Source: Mesorhizobium huakuii
GTDB taxonomy: Bacteria > Pseudomonadota > Alphaproteobacteria > Rhizobiales > Rhizobiaceae
DNA: 64,000 nt
Direction of reading: 5' to 3'
Assembly: GCF_014189455.1 (NCBI RefSeq)
Contig: NZ_CP050296.1
Coordinates: 6,816,001-6,880,000 of the forward strand
Below the pieces are notes generated by a model that was given only the letters and a program-made list of their open reading frames with translations, ran no database searches and was not told the DNA's origin. Shown one piece after another: positions 37,914 to 46,568 of the stretch. The stretch's first letter is position 1; each line of letters opens with the position of its first letter. The translations under genes and the position numbers were made by a program.

Positions 37914-39011
37914 CTAGGCCGCCGCGATCGCCAGCGCGTGACCCCGCGCGTTCTCGCGCAGCGCATCGAGATGGATCGACTTGACCAGGGCGGCAAGATC
38001 GCCTTCCGCGGCTTGCCCGCCCAATTCCTTGAGCATCAGCCAGCTGACTTCTTGCACGCCGGCGACGCGCTTGCCATTGGCGACTTCACGCCAGATTTTC
38101 AGCGCACGCAGGATGATGGCATGCGTGGCGGCGGCAAGGCCGGCACTGCGGAACAATGCCTGCAAGGCCACATCGTGCCCGCCGGCCAAAAGCGCCCTCA
38201 CCCGCGGCTCGGATTGCAGGCTGAGCGCGACCAGCGTGGAGCCGAAGAAATCGACCTTGCCATGCGCAATGGTGCGGATGAGGAAGCTCGCGGTGAGATC
38301 GCCGCGCAGCCTGAGATGCTCGATCAGCGCGGCATGTTCTTCCTGGTGCGTGCCCTCGATCAGCGTCACCGAGGCTTTGACGCAGGCGTCCCGCATAACG
38401 CGGTCGGCACGCGCGGCGCCCATCAACGCCATCACCAGTGGTGACGTCTTCAATGTCTCGCCGAGCTTGATGAGCAGCATATGCCGGCAGTCGGCAGGCA
38501 GACGTGCATCCGATATCAGCGCCTCGCGTACCAGCGGCAGATGCCCATGGCGTTCGGCCATGCGGCGAAAGCTCAGCGAAGCGATGTCGGCGCCGCTGTT
38601 GGCCAGCAGCACCGCGCAGGCTTCCGCCTCGCCGATCTCGGCGATGGCCGCCGACAGCGCCATCGAGACAACGGGACGGTCGGCGATCAGCTTCTGCGTT
38701 GCCTTCTGGCTCGCCGCCACACGGTTGATCAGATCGGCGTCGGTGAGCAGCGGCGAACGCGCCAGCACCACACCGGCGACTTCCGGCTGATCGGAGGCCA
38801 GCGCACTGATGATCTGCAGCGGCGCATGCTGGCTCATCGAAAGCGCTTCGGCCATCGCCAGCCGCACCTTCGACGAGGCATCGTCGAGCAGCAGCGTCAG
38901 TGCCGCCTCGGCAGCGCAGCGATCCTCGAACGGCAATTCGGAATTGACATAGGCCCGGGCCAGTGCGTTGGCGCGGCGGCGCGCTCGGACACTCTTGCCG
39001 TGTAGATCCAC
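37914..39011 (-). CDS. DUF2336 domain protein, N-terminus probably frameshifted
   Basis: A helical HEAT-like repeat protein of the DUF2336 family, common in alphaproteobacteria, function unknown. As written it starts at a GTG (39011) and has 365 residues. The family usually starts with a block like FLxWIxTA; here that block exists in another frame from an ATG at 39037 (MVVVSHFLKWIYTARVSERA). Adding one C near 38972 joins it to ALARAYVNSELPFEDRC, giving about 374 residues. I therefore suspect a missing base and a true start at 39037. The repeats ASSKVRLAMAEALS and DQPEVAGVVLARSPLL are typical. Confidence 0.85.
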   Translation of the reverse strand: MDLHGKSVRARRRANALARAYVNSELPFEDRCAAEAALTLLLDDASSKVRLAMAEALSMSQHAPLQIISALASDQPEVAGVVLARSPLLTDADLINRVAASQKATQKLIADRPVVSMALSAAIAEIGEAEACAVLLANSGADIASLSFRRMAERHGHLPLVREALISDARLPADCRHMLLIKLGETLKTSPLVMALMGAARADRVMRDACVKASVTLIEGTHQEEHAALIEHLRLRGDLTASFLIRTIAHGKVDFFGSTLVALSLQSEPRVRALLAGGHDVALQALFRSAGLAAATHAIILRALKIWREVANGKRVAGVQEVSWLMLKELGGQAAEGDLAALVKSIHLDALRENARGHALAIAAA

Positions 39012-39190
39012 TTCAGGAAATGCGAAACAACAACCATGCCCGTCTGCTTACGCCCCTTGCCGGAAGGTTTCCGGCCCCGCTGAAGACGGTAGGCAGAAAT
39101 GGTTTACGAACGGTTCACCATGTTCATTAACTGGCTTGCGAGTGCTGGATGCAGCGCCTATCAACCGTCAATCAGCGCAGGAGACTGAAA

Positions 39191-39643
39191 ATGGCCGGGC
39201 TATATCTCGAGGAATTTGTCGTCGGCCATGTCTTCCAGCACACGCTGCGCAAGACTGTTACCGAAAGCGACAACATGCTGTTTTCGGTGATGACGCTGAA
39301 CCCGCAACCGCTGCATATCGACTTCGATTTCGCCGCCAGGAGCGAGTGGGGCAAACCGCTGGTCAACTCGCTGTTCACGCTCGGCCTGATGATCGGCATT
39401 TCGGTCAACGACATCACGGTCGGCACGACGGTCGCCAACCTCGGCATGAAGGAAACCACCTTTCCGCATCCGGTGTTCCACGGCGACACGATCCGCGTCG
39501 AGACCACAGTCATTTCGGTGCGCGAGTCCAAATCGAAGCCCGATCGCGGCATCGTCGAATTCGAGCACCGCGCCTACAACCAGCATGGCGACCTTGTCGC
39601 CAAATGCACCAGGCAAGCGATGATGCTGAAGAAGGCCGCCTGA
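39191..39643 (+). CDS. MaoC-like hot-dog hydratase
   Basis: A 150-residue MaoC-family protein with the hot-dog fold. Such enzymes hydrate or dehydrate enoyl-CoA thioesters. The conserved part reads LNPQPLHIDFDFAARSEWG, with the D-x-x-x-x-H-like catalytic region as NPQPLHID, and PVFHGDTIRVETTV. Its stop overlaps the start of the next gene, a CitE-like lyase (TGATG), so they form a two-gene unit. Mesaconyl-CoA hydratase and (S)-citramalyl or malyl-CoA lyase pairs have this arrangement, but the actual substrate cannot be fixed from sequence. A GCAGGAGAC RBS precedes the ATG. Confidence 0.85.
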   Translation: MAGLYLEEFVVGHVFQHTLRKTVTESDNMLFSVMTLNPQPLHIDFDFAARSEWGKPLVNSLFTLGLMIGISVNDITVGTTVANLGMKETTFPHPVFHGDTIRVETTVISVRESKSKPDRGIVEFEHRAYNQHGDLVAKCTRQAMMLKKAA

Positions 39644-40524
39644 TGCGCTCGCTGCTGTTCGTCCCCGGGGATTCCGAGCGCAAGCTTGAAAAAGGCTGTG
39701 GCGCCGGCGCCGACGTCGTGATCGTCGACCTCGAGGATTCCGTCGCGCCACAGAACAAGGCAAATGCGCGCGCGGTCGCGGCACGCTTTATCGCCGAACG
39801 CAGGGGACAAACCAGCGCGGCGATTTATATCAGGGTCAACGACCTCTCGACCGGGCTGACGGATGACGATCTTGCGGCGCTTGTTCCCGTGAAGCCGGAC
39901 GGCATCATGCTGCCGAAGTCCAACAGCGGCCAAGATGTGCAGCAGCTCTCGGCAAAGCTCAGGGTGCACGAGGCCGAGAACGGCCTGGCCGACGGCTCGA
40001 TCAAGATCCTGCCGATCATCACCGAAACCCCGGCGGGTGTGCTCGCCGCCGCGACCTATGCCGGCGTTAGCGCGCGGCTCGCCGGTCTCACCTGGGGCGC
40101 GGAAGACCTGTCGGCGGCGATCGGCGCGCGCACGGCCCGTGACGAGCAAGGCCGCTACACCGATCTCTTCCGCCATGCTCGCCTGGCGACCATCCTTGCG
40201 GCCGGTGCCGCCGAGGTCGCGGCGATCGACACCGTGTTCCCGAATTTTCGCGACATGGCGGCCTTTGCTACTGAGTGCGCTGAAGCCGAGCGCGACGGCT
40301 TCACCGGCAAGATGGCGATCCACCCCGATCAAGTGCCCGTCATCAACGCCGCCTTCACGCCCTCGACCGAGGCGGTAAAACAGTCGGCGGCAATCGTCGC
40401 GGCGTTCGAAGCCGCCGGAAATCCCGGCGTCGTCGGCATCGACGGCAAGATGTTCGACCGCCCGCATTTGCGGCTGGCCGAACGGCTGCTGGCACGCGCC
40501 AAGGCAGCCGGGATCTTCGTTTAG
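39643..40524 (+). CDS. CitE/HpcH-HpaI family CoA-ester lyase
   Basis: A 293-residue TIM-barrel lyase of the citrate lyase beta/malyl-CoA lyase family. It begins MRSLLFVPGDSERKLEKG and has VIVDLEDSVAP (metal-binding Asp/Glu), the arginine in IYIRVNDLSTG, IMLPKSNSG, PIITETPAGVLA, and LTWGAEDLSAAIGA. The C-terminal GKMAIHPDQVPVINAAF is also conserved. It probably cleaves or forms a malyl-, citramalyl- or methylmalyl-CoA-type ester, acting together with the preceding hydratase. Its stop codon is the first TAG of the following palindromic repeat. Confidence 0.9.
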   Translation: MRSLLFVPGDSERKLEKGCGAGADVVIVDLEDSVAPQNKANARAVAARFIAERRGQTSAAIYIRVNDLSTGLTDDDLAALVPVKPDGIMLPKSNSGQDVQQLSAKLRVHEAENGLADGSIKILPIITETPAGVLAAATYAGVSARLAGLTWGAEDLSAAIGARTARDEQGRYTDLFRHARLATILAAGAAEVAAIDTVFPNFRDMAAFATECAEAERDGFTGKMAIHPDQVPVINAAFTPSTEAVKQSAAIVAAFEAAGNPGVVGIDGKMFDRPHLRLAERLLARAKAAGIFV

Positions 40525-40623
40525 AGCAATTCCAGGAAAAGTGTGAGCGGTTTTCCGTCCGGAATTGCGTCAGAACAAAGAGTTAGAGCGGTTCACCGTT
40601 TCCATGAAACGGTGAAACGCTCT
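40525..40623. repeat. double palindromic intergenic repeat between convergent genes
   Basis: Two adjacent inverted repeats fill the gap. The first has GCAATTCC (40526-40533) pairing with GGAATTGC (40561-40568), with GGAAAA/TTTTCC inside. The second has 17-bp arms (40585-40601 and 40607-40623, one mismatch) around CCATG. The outer ends carry TAGAGC in both directions and overlap the stop codons of both flanking genes. It may serve as a bidirectional terminator. The composition resembles repeats common between rhizobial genes. Confidence 0.8.
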
Positions 40624-42523
40624 AGTCCCGCGCCAGGACGATGATCCGATCCTCCGGCAGATAGGCCAGCGCTTCCGACTTCAGCGGATTGACGGTGACG
40701 CCGCCCAGTGCCCGCTGGTCGGCATCTCCGGCGCGGATGCGCCGGTAGCCTATGGCGATCTCGCCGCGCAACCGCGCCGACTCCGCAATCGTCCAGAAGG
40801 TTACCGGCTGATCGATGGCGACATAATCGGCGACCGGACGCATGTAGATTTCAGAACCCTGCTCGTCGAGCAGATCATCGAAGATCGCAGCCAGGTGCTG
40901 GTTCTCGGACGCCTGGGCCAACATCAGGCTGACCAGCCGGTTGCTGACGACGAAATCATCGGCCTTGGTCACCGCCGCAAGCTCCCGATTGCGCACGTCG
41001 ATCATCTCGCTGACGATGGAGATGTGCAGGCCGGTATCATCGGCGATCTTGCGCAGATGCAGCAGCGTCACCAACGTGCGCGTATCGGCAGGCTGCGCGG
41101 CCATGGTTTCGCTGTAGCCGAGGACGAGTACGTGGTCGTAGGACGGCACGTCCAGGTTTGAAAGCGCCGTGCTGCTCGACGTGTCGGTGATGCGGCAGGA
41201 GACCGACAGATTGTCGCCGGCGACCGGCAGTCCGGCGACTTCCTGCTCGAGGCCTGGCGTGTCGGCGGCGATGGTCAGGATCGAACCGGGCGCGACGTAG
41301 CGCGACAGTTCATAGGTGATGATCGGCCCGCGCCGGTTCCAGCCGAGGATCAGCGTGCGCTCCGGCTTCGCCTCGACGGGCCGGGGGCCACGAATCGCTG
41401 CCGCGTCGATCTTGATCCCGGTGCTGCCGAGCTTGATCGCGGCATCGTCCTCGGCGATGACAATGGCGCGCATATCCCCACCGATCACCAGCTCTGACGG
41501 CGGGTTGAGATTGACGCTCCCCTTTTGGTCGCAAAGCCCGATCAGCGCGCAGTGCTCATACGCCATCACTGCCTCGCCGAAGGTCTTGCCGGTAAGATCA
41601 GGCTGCTCGATCGTATAGATTTCGCAGCCGTCGAAATCGAGCAGCTCCGAATAGACACCGCTGAGGCCCGACTGACGGCTCGAATGCACGACGATGCGCG
41701 AGATCAGCTGATCGGCCAGCACCAGCTGCACCTCGGCCCCGCCGACGACCCGGGCGACCTCGGCATTCTTGCCATCGCGAATCTCGGCGGCGATGTTGTA
41801 GGGGTCGCTGCGCCGGTTCGGGTCGTTGACCAGCGCCAGCACCGTCTTGATGACCTGCAGATCCGGATCGTCGCCGTCCGGCGACAGCACGATGACCGAC
41901 CGCGAACTCTGCGGATTGACGATGGCGAGATCATAGAGATCGGTCGGATCGCCGCTGCGGCAGATGATGCGCGTGTTGCCCAGTTTGCCAACCTTGGCCG
42001 CGATCTCATCCTCCATCGCGACCTTGTCCATATTGGCCATGACGACGATGCGCGGCCGCCGGCGGCTGGCATTGGCAATCACGAGTTCGGAGATAACGTC
42101 GAAGATCGACGGCGACCAGTTGAGGATGATGGTGTGGTCGGCCTCGAGCACGCGCGAACGGCCCTTGCGCAATTCATCGAGCTTGCCGTCGACGCCGGCG
42201 CTAAGCACGCCGATGAGGGCCGACACGACGAAGATGCCGGCAAGCGTGACGACCAGCATGACGAGGCGGAAGGCCCAGCCGGTGTCGCCGCCCATCGTGC
42301 CGGAATCGAGCGTGCGCATCAGCGATTCCCAGAACGCTTCGAAGAAGCCCAGCGGCTCGCCGCCCTCCGGCGCGATACGGGTCACCGCAAGGAAAGCCGC
42401 GGCGGCGATGATGATCAGCAGGGAAACGACGGCAAGCCAGCCGATCAGCGCGATCGGGCCGGCGGCCATGCTCTTGTCGAAGCCGTAGCGCAGCCGGGTT
42501 CCCAGCGAGTCTCGTTTCTTCAT
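40622..42523 (-). CDS. CASTOR/POLLUX (DMI1)-type ion channel with RCK/TrkA-N domains
   Basis: A 633-residue membrane protein. Two hydrophobic segments (IALIGWLAVVSLLIIIAAAA and RLVMLVVTLAGIFVVSALIG) flank a pore-like loop (FWESLMRTLDSGTMGGDTG). Two Rossmann-like regulatory domains follow (DHTIILNWSPSIFDVISEL and ERTLILGWNRRGPIITYEL), as in RCK-gated potassium channels. This is the layout of plant CASTOR/POLLUX symbiosis channels and their bacterial relatives, which conduct cations and bind Ca2+ or nucleotides. The ATG at 42523 (MKKRDSLGT) is preferred to one nine codons upstream. The stop codon lies in the adjacent palindromic repeat. Confidence 0.88.
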   Translation of the reverse strand: MKKRDSLGTRLRYGFDKSMAAGPIALIGWLAVVSLLIIIAAAAFLAVTRIAPEGGEPLGFFEAFWESLMRTLDSGTMGGDTGWAFRLVMLVVTLAGIFVVSALIGVLSAGVDGKLDELRKGRSRVLEADHTIILNWSPSIFDVISELVIANASRRRPRIVVMANMDKVAMEDEIAAKVGKLGNTRIICRSGDPTDLYDLAIVNPQSSRSVIVLSPDGDDPDLQVIKTVLALVNDPNRRSDPYNIAAEIRDGKNAEVARVVGGAEVQLVLADQLISRIVVHSSRQSGLSGVYSELLDFDGCEIYTIEQPDLTGKTFGEAVMAYEHCALIGLCDQKGSVNLNPPSELVIGGDMRAIVIAEDDAAIKLGSTGIKIDAAAIRGPRPVEAKPERTLILGWNRRGPIITYELSRYVAPGSILTIAADTPGLEQEVAGLPVAGDNLSVSCRITDTSSSTALSNLDVPSYDHVLVLGYSETMAAQPADTRTLVTLLHLRKIADDTGLHISIVSEMIDVRNRELAAVTKADDFVVSNRLVSLMLAQASENQHLAAIFDDLLDEQGSEIYMRPVADYVAIDQPVTFWTIAESARLRGEIAIGYRRIRAGDADQRALGGVTVNPLKSEALAYLPEDRIIVLARD

Positions 42524-42690
42524 GCCGCCGGTGCCCCGCACTATCCCCAAGGCCGATGCGCCAACCCCAGCGCAACGCCGAAGCCGCTCTCTTAACCTGT
42601 GTTTGGGGGAAGGGGAATCGCTTTTCGCGTGGTCACGGCTAAGGATTCCTTCCGTGGTGGCAAACCTGCCGCACGCGGCTGGTGAGGCCG

Positions 42691-43365
42691 CTACCAGACC
42701 ATCGGGATCAGGCGGTAGCGCACCCTGGCTGCGTAGTCATCATAGCCGCGCAGTCCGGTGCGAAGCGTTTTCTCCTCGATGAAGGTGCGGATGGCCAGGA
42801 GAACGACGAACACGAGCACCAATGCCAGTCCCCACCACGAGCCAAGCAGGAGTGCCGTGCCGGCGAAGAAGAGGATGGCGCCGGCATACATCGGGTGGCG
42901 GACATAGCTGTAAGGCCCGGTGGTGATCACGCGCTGTCCGCGTTCGTCCTGGATCTTCACCACCGGCGCCGCGAAACTGTTCTCCAGCATGGTCAGGTAG
43001 CAGATCCAGATGCCGACCAGCAGGACCAGCGCGCCAACCACCTGCGCCCAAACGGGAACCGCCGACCAGCCGAAACGGAAGTCGAACCCCATGAAGATCT
43101 GCCAGCCAAAGATGGCGATGAGCAGTATGGAGAGCAGGACCTTGTCGGCCGCGGCCTGGTTCTTCTGGATGGGAGGGCTCAGCCGCTCATTCATCAGGCC
43201 TGGATCGCGCCGCGCCGGCGCCACACCCATGGTAAGACTGAGCCCGACCATCACCACCAGGTAGATCCAGGCACCCGGCCAGGCAAGCGTGCCGGCCGAC
43301 AGGAAGAGCAAGGCGCCCATGGCGCCGAACCAGATGAATGTCTGAAGAACCAATTTCGCGATCAT
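42691..43365 (-). CDS. isoprenylcysteine carboxyl methyltransferase-like membrane protein
   Basis: A 224-residue protein with five hydrophobic segments and the signature TTGPYSYVRHPMYAG, then EEKTLRTGLRGYDDYAARVRY, of the ICMT/phospholipid methyltransferase group. Bacterial members methylate lipids or small hydrophobic acceptors with SAM. The gene is divergent from a TetR regulator, and two palindromic operators lie between them, so the regulator probably represses it. The ATG at 43365 precedes the first membrane segment (LVLQTFIWFGAMGALLFL); 17 upstream in-frame codons run into the operator region. Confidence 0.85.
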   Translation of the reverse strand: MIAKLVLQTFIWFGAMGALLFLSAGTLAWPGAWIYLVVMVGLSLTMGVAPARRDPGLMNERLSPPIQKNQAAADKVLLSILLIAIFGWQIFMGFDFRFGWSAVPVWAQVVGALVLLVGIWICYLTMLENSFAAPVVKIQDERGQRVITTGPYSYVRHPMYAGAILFFAGTALLLGSWWGLALVLVFVVLLAIRTFIEEKTLRTGLRGYDDYAARVRYRLIPMVW

Positions 43366-43408
43366 GATCCACCGTCCACGGTATGCCCCTCGCCGGCATT
43401 GGCTGAAG

Positions 43409-43441
43409 TAGACCAATGGTCTATCATACCGACCAGTGGTC
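43409..43441. promoter_or_regulatory. paired TetR-type operators
   Basis: TAGACCAATGGTCTA (43409-43423) is a perfect palindrome with 6-bp arms. A second copy, GACCAGTGGTC (43431-43441), has 4-bp arms and the same GACC/GGTC core. They are 20 bp apart centre to centre, about two helical turns, and lie between the divergent TetR and methyltransferase genes. Two TetR dimers could bind the same face and repress both promoters. Confidence 0.8.
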
Positions 43442-43504
43442 TATAATTCAAGCGGCCTATCCCGTGCTGGACGGGAACGGCCATCGCGTGCAGAAGGTTT
43501 CGTC

Positions 43505-44215
43505 ATGCCCCGTGTCATCAAGCATCCGGAACTCAGGCGAGAAGACATTTTGGACCATGCCCAGGCACTGTTCGTGACGCAGGGCTATGACAGAGCGAGC
43601 CTCAACGACGTGATTGCCTCCGCCGGCATCTCGAAGGGCGCCTTCTATCACTACTTCCCTTCCAAGGAGGCTCTTCTCGAAGCACTGGCCGACCGCTTCG
43701 CCAGACAGGCACTGGCTGGGGTTCAGGGCATAGTCGACGATCCCGGCCTCGGCCCGCTTGGCCGCCTGAATGGCCTGCTCAGCCAGTCGCGGCAGGCCAA
43801 GATCGAGACCGCGGCGGAGGCCTGGGCTCTTTTCGAGACGATGTTTCGGCAGGAGAATCTGGTGCTGTTCCACCGCATCAACCTGGCGGCCAGCGCGTCG
43901 TTTTCACCCCTGTTGGTCAAGATCATCCGGCAAGGTGTCGAAGACGGCACTTTCAGGACCTTCGATCCCGAGGGCGTCGCCGACATCGTCATGCAGTTCG
44001 GCTTGGCCACGCATGACGTCGTCGCCAAGGCGATCGCCGGCGGCAGCGACGCCGATATGGAGATCGCGATCGAAGTCCTGGAGAAACGCGTCAGGCTCTA
44101 CGAGATCGCTCTCGACCGCATCCTCGGCCTTCCCGACGGCAGCATTCGGATCGGAGAGCCCGGCTATATCAGAACCGTCATGACAGCCCGACGGAAAGCC
44201 GACAAAGCAGGGTGA
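43505..44215 (+). CDS. TetR family transcriptional regulator
   Basis: A 236-residue repressor. The N-terminal helix-turn-helix reads ILDHAQALFVTQGYDRASLN, then DVIASAGISKGAFYHYFPSK, a strong TetR match. The C-terminal ligand-binding domain is divergent, with AWALFETMFRQENL and DIVMQFGLATHDVVAKA. The ATG at 43505 is the only start fitting the domain. Two palindromic operators lie upstream, 64-96 bp from the start, so it is probably autoregulated and controls the divergent methyltransferase gene. The ligand is unknown. Confidence 0.92.
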   Translation: MPRVIKHPELRREDILDHAQALFVTQGYDRASLNDVIASAGISKGAFYHYFPSKEALLEALADRFARQALAGVQGIVDDPGLGPLGRLNGLLSQSRQAKIETAAEAWALFETMFRQENLVLFHRINLAASASFSPLLVKIIRQGVEDGTFRTFDPEGVADIVMQFGLATHDVVAKAIAGGSDADMEIAIEVLEKRVRLYEIALDRILGLPDGSIRIGEPGYIRTVMTARRKADKAG

Positions 44216-44233
44216 CCTGCCAGGTCCTGAAAC

Positions 44234-44842
44234 CTACTCCTTACCCCAGCGTGGCCGGCGCATCGAAAAGACCTCGTCGACGCTGGCATAGTCCATGTAG
44301 CCGAGACGGGCGACATTGCCGGCCTTGGTGATGTCGAACAGGCCGTCTTTCAGAAAGGCGTCGTCGATGTGCACGCCGACCACCTCACCGGCGACGATGA
44401 CGGCGCTCGTCGGGGTTCCGTCTAGCGCCTTTGGGCGAAACACTTCGGTCACCCGGCATTCCAGTGCGGCCGGCGCTGCCGCCACGCGCGGCGGCCTGAC
44501 GAGACGTGAAGGCGCCATGGCGAGGTCGGCGTAAACGAACTCGTTGACGCCACGCGGCGCGTTGACCGACGTGTAATTCATCTTCTCCGCAAGATCGCGG
44601 CAGACCAGATTGGCGACGAACTCGCCGGTCTCCTGGGCGAAGGAGGCGCTGTCTTTCTCGCCCTCAGAGGAAAACCAGACGATGAACGGTCGCGTCGAAA
44701 CCGCATTGAAGAACGAGTATGGCGCGAGATTGATCTCGCCGGCCTTGTTCAGCGTCGATATCCAGCCGATCGGGCGCGGCGCCACGATCGCCTTCGACGG
44801 ATCATGCGGCAGCCCGTGCCCTTTGGACGGCTCGTAGAACAT
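44234..44842 (-). CDS. flavin reductase-like FMN-binding protein
   Basis: A 202-residue split-barrel flavoprotein of the flavin reductase/DIM6-NTAB group. The N-terminal AIVAPRPIGWISTLNKAG and LAPYSFFNAVSTRPFIVWF blocks form the FMN site and are intact, and ETGEFVANLVCRDL is also typical. Such proteins reduce FMN with NAD(P)H for a partner oxygenase or act on small substrates; no partner oxygenase is adjacent. The start abuts the stop of the upstream nitroreductase gene, so the two are one unit. Confidence 0.88.
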   Translation of the reverse strand: MFYEPSKGHGLPHDPSKAIVAPRPIGWISTLNKAGEINLAPYSFFNAVSTRPFIVWFSSEGEKDSASFAQETGEFVANLVCRDLAEKMNYTSVNAPRGVNEFVYADLAMAPSRLVRPPRVAAAPAALECRVTEVFRPKALDGTPTSAVIVAGEVVGVHIDDAFLKDGLFDITKAGNVARLGYMDYASVDEVFSMRRPRWGKE

Positions 44843-45427
44843 TCAGCCCACCCAGGGTCCTGAGTAATCGGCATAGAGTTTTGCAGGATCAGGCCGCGGC
44901 CGCTCCGGCGCCGGGCCGGCATAAGAGCCGATATGGATGAAACCGACGACGCGCTCCTGCGACGCCAGTCCGAGGATCGCCCTGCCCTCCGGCACGTCGG
45001 AATACCAGTTGCTGATCATGTTGGTGCCATAGCCCAGCGCGTTGGCAGCAATCATCAGATTCATCGCCGCCATGCCGCCGGACAGGAACATTTCCCATTG
45101 CGGGATCTTGGGATTCTCCTTCGGCACCGACACCACGCCGATCACCAGCGGCGCGCGCGAAAAGCGCGCCAGTTCCTGGTTGCGGCGGCCTTCGGGCAAC
45201 GGCCCTTCCCGCTGTTCGGCAAGCGCCGCCAGCTTCCTGCCGATCTCGATGCGGGCATCGCCGCGATAGACGATGAAGCGCCAGGGTTCGAGCCGGCCAT
45301 GGTCGGGCACGCGCGTGGCGGCGGCAATCATCATTGCGATATCGGCGTCGCTGGGCGCCGGCTCCTTGAGGTCCGGAATCGGCGCTGAATTTCGGCTCAG
45401 CAGGAAGTCGATGATCGGCGACGCCAT
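44843..45427 (-). CDS. nitroreductase family protein (YdjA-like)
   Basis: A 194-residue FMN-dependent nitroreductase-fold enzyme. It starts MASPIIDFLLSRNSAP, then has IAAATRVPDHGRLEPWRFIV (FMN-binding arginine region), MFLSGGMAAMNLMIAANALG and GFIHIGSYAGPAPERPRP, the end typical of the single-domain YdjA subgroup. Substrates are unknown; members reduce nitro groups, quinones or flavins. The ATG at 45427 fits the family start; earlier in-frame codons do not. It is immediately followed by the flavin reductase-like gene. Confidence 0.88.
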   Translation of the reverse strand: MASPIIDFLLSRNSAPIPDLKEPAPSDADIAMMIAAATRVPDHGRLEPWRFIVYRGDARIEIGRKLAALAEQREGPLPEGRRNQELARFSRAPLVIGVVSVPKENPKIPQWEMFLSGGMAAMNLMIAANALGYGTNMISNWYSDVPEGRAILGLASQERVVGFIHIGSYAGPAPERPRPDPAKLYADYSGPWVG

Positions 45428-45582
45428 GGGCGCAAGTCTCCTGAAACACTCTGCTTTGAGCTGAAGCGCACCATCGGGAATTCGGGCGGCTCGGGCAAAG
45501 GCGCGCAAGCGCCGGGCTGAAGAGTCATCAATTGGACTCTTAAGCCTTGAAATTGCCACCGCCATGGGCTTCAACGCAAGGC

Positions 45583-46545
45583 ATGTTTGAGGGGCGACTG
45601 CGTCTTTTCCTGGTCTGGCTCTGCGCCGCGCTGTTCCTGCTGCCGGTCTCCATGGCTGCTGCGCAGCAAAAGGACGGCGTCAGCGACCTGAAACTTCCCG
45701 GAATTTCGAGCTATGCGACGCCGAAGAGCGAAACTCCGCTGGCGCTTGGCGGCGGTGGCTCCATCACCTTGTCAGCCCAATTGACCGACAAGGGCACCGA
45801 CATCACCCGCGGCCTCGTCTGGCGTGTCTTCAAGCCCGAAGCCGTCAACGGCAAATTGCCGATGGTCGCCTCCGCGCATGGCGGCAGCGCCGTCTTCCAA
45901 CTCGAGCCCGGCAGCTATCTGGTTCATGCCTCCTATGGCCGCGCCGGCGCCACCAAGCGCATCACTGTCGGCAAGGAAGCCAAGCGGGAAAGCCTGGTGC
46001 TCGATGCCGGCGGCCTGAAGCTCGACGCGGTCTTGTCCGGCGGCGTGCGCATTCCGCCGAAGAAACTGCGCTTTTCGATCTATGAGGGCACCGCCGAGGC
46101 CAATGGCGACCGCGCGCTGATCATTCCCGATGTCGAGCCAAACAGCGTCGTGCGGCTCAATGCCGGCATCTACCACGTCGTCTCGACCTATGGCGCGGTC
46201 AACGCGGTCATCCGCTCCGACATTCGCGTCGAGGCCGGCAAACTGACCGAAGCCACCGTCGAGCATCACGCCGCCGAGATCACGATGAAGCTGGTGCGCG
46301 AGACCGGCGGCGAAGCCATCGCCGACACGTCCTGGTCGCTGCTCAACGAATCCGGCGATCCGATCAAGGAGACTGTCGGCGCCTTCGCCTCGATGGTGCT
46401 TGCCGAGGGCGACTACACCATCATCGCCAAGAACCGCGACCGCATCTACCAGAAGGATTTCACGGTGGTGGCCGGACAGAACCAGGAAATCGAGGTTCTC
46501 GCCACCGAAGCCGCGGCGATGGATCCGGAAGAAGGCGCGGATTAG
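45583..46545 (+). CDS. secreted beta-rich protein of unknown function
   Basis: A 320-residue exported protein. The signal peptide LFLVWLCAALFLLPVSMAAA ends near residue 28. The mature part looks like three repeated beta-sandwich modules of about 90 residues, each with a G-x-Y-x-V/I-x-A strand (SYLVHASYG, IYHVVSTYG, DYTIIAKN), similar to carboxypeptidase-regulatory-like or PEGA-type folds. The ATG at 45583 has AAGG close upstream; a TTG start further upstream cannot be excluded. It is divergent from the nitroreductase gene. I do not recognise a specific family. Confidence 0.75.
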   Translation: MFEGRLRLFLVWLCAALFLLPVSMAAAQQKDGVSDLKLPGISSYATPKSETPLALGGGGSITLSAQLTDKGTDITRGLVWRVFKPEAVNGKLPMVASAHGGSAVFQLEPGSYLVHASYGRAGATKRITVGKEAKRESLVLDAGGLKLDAVLSGGVRIPPKKLRFSIYEGTAEANGDRALIIPDVEPNSVVRLNAGIYHVVSTYGAVNAVIRSDIRVEAGKLTEATVEHHAAEITMKLVRETGGEAIADTSWSLLNESGDPIKETVGAFASMVLAEGDYTIIAKNRDRIYQKDFTVVAGQNQEIEVLATEAAAMDPEEGAD

Positions 46546-46568
46546 CCTTCAGCCGTATGCTCCCGATC

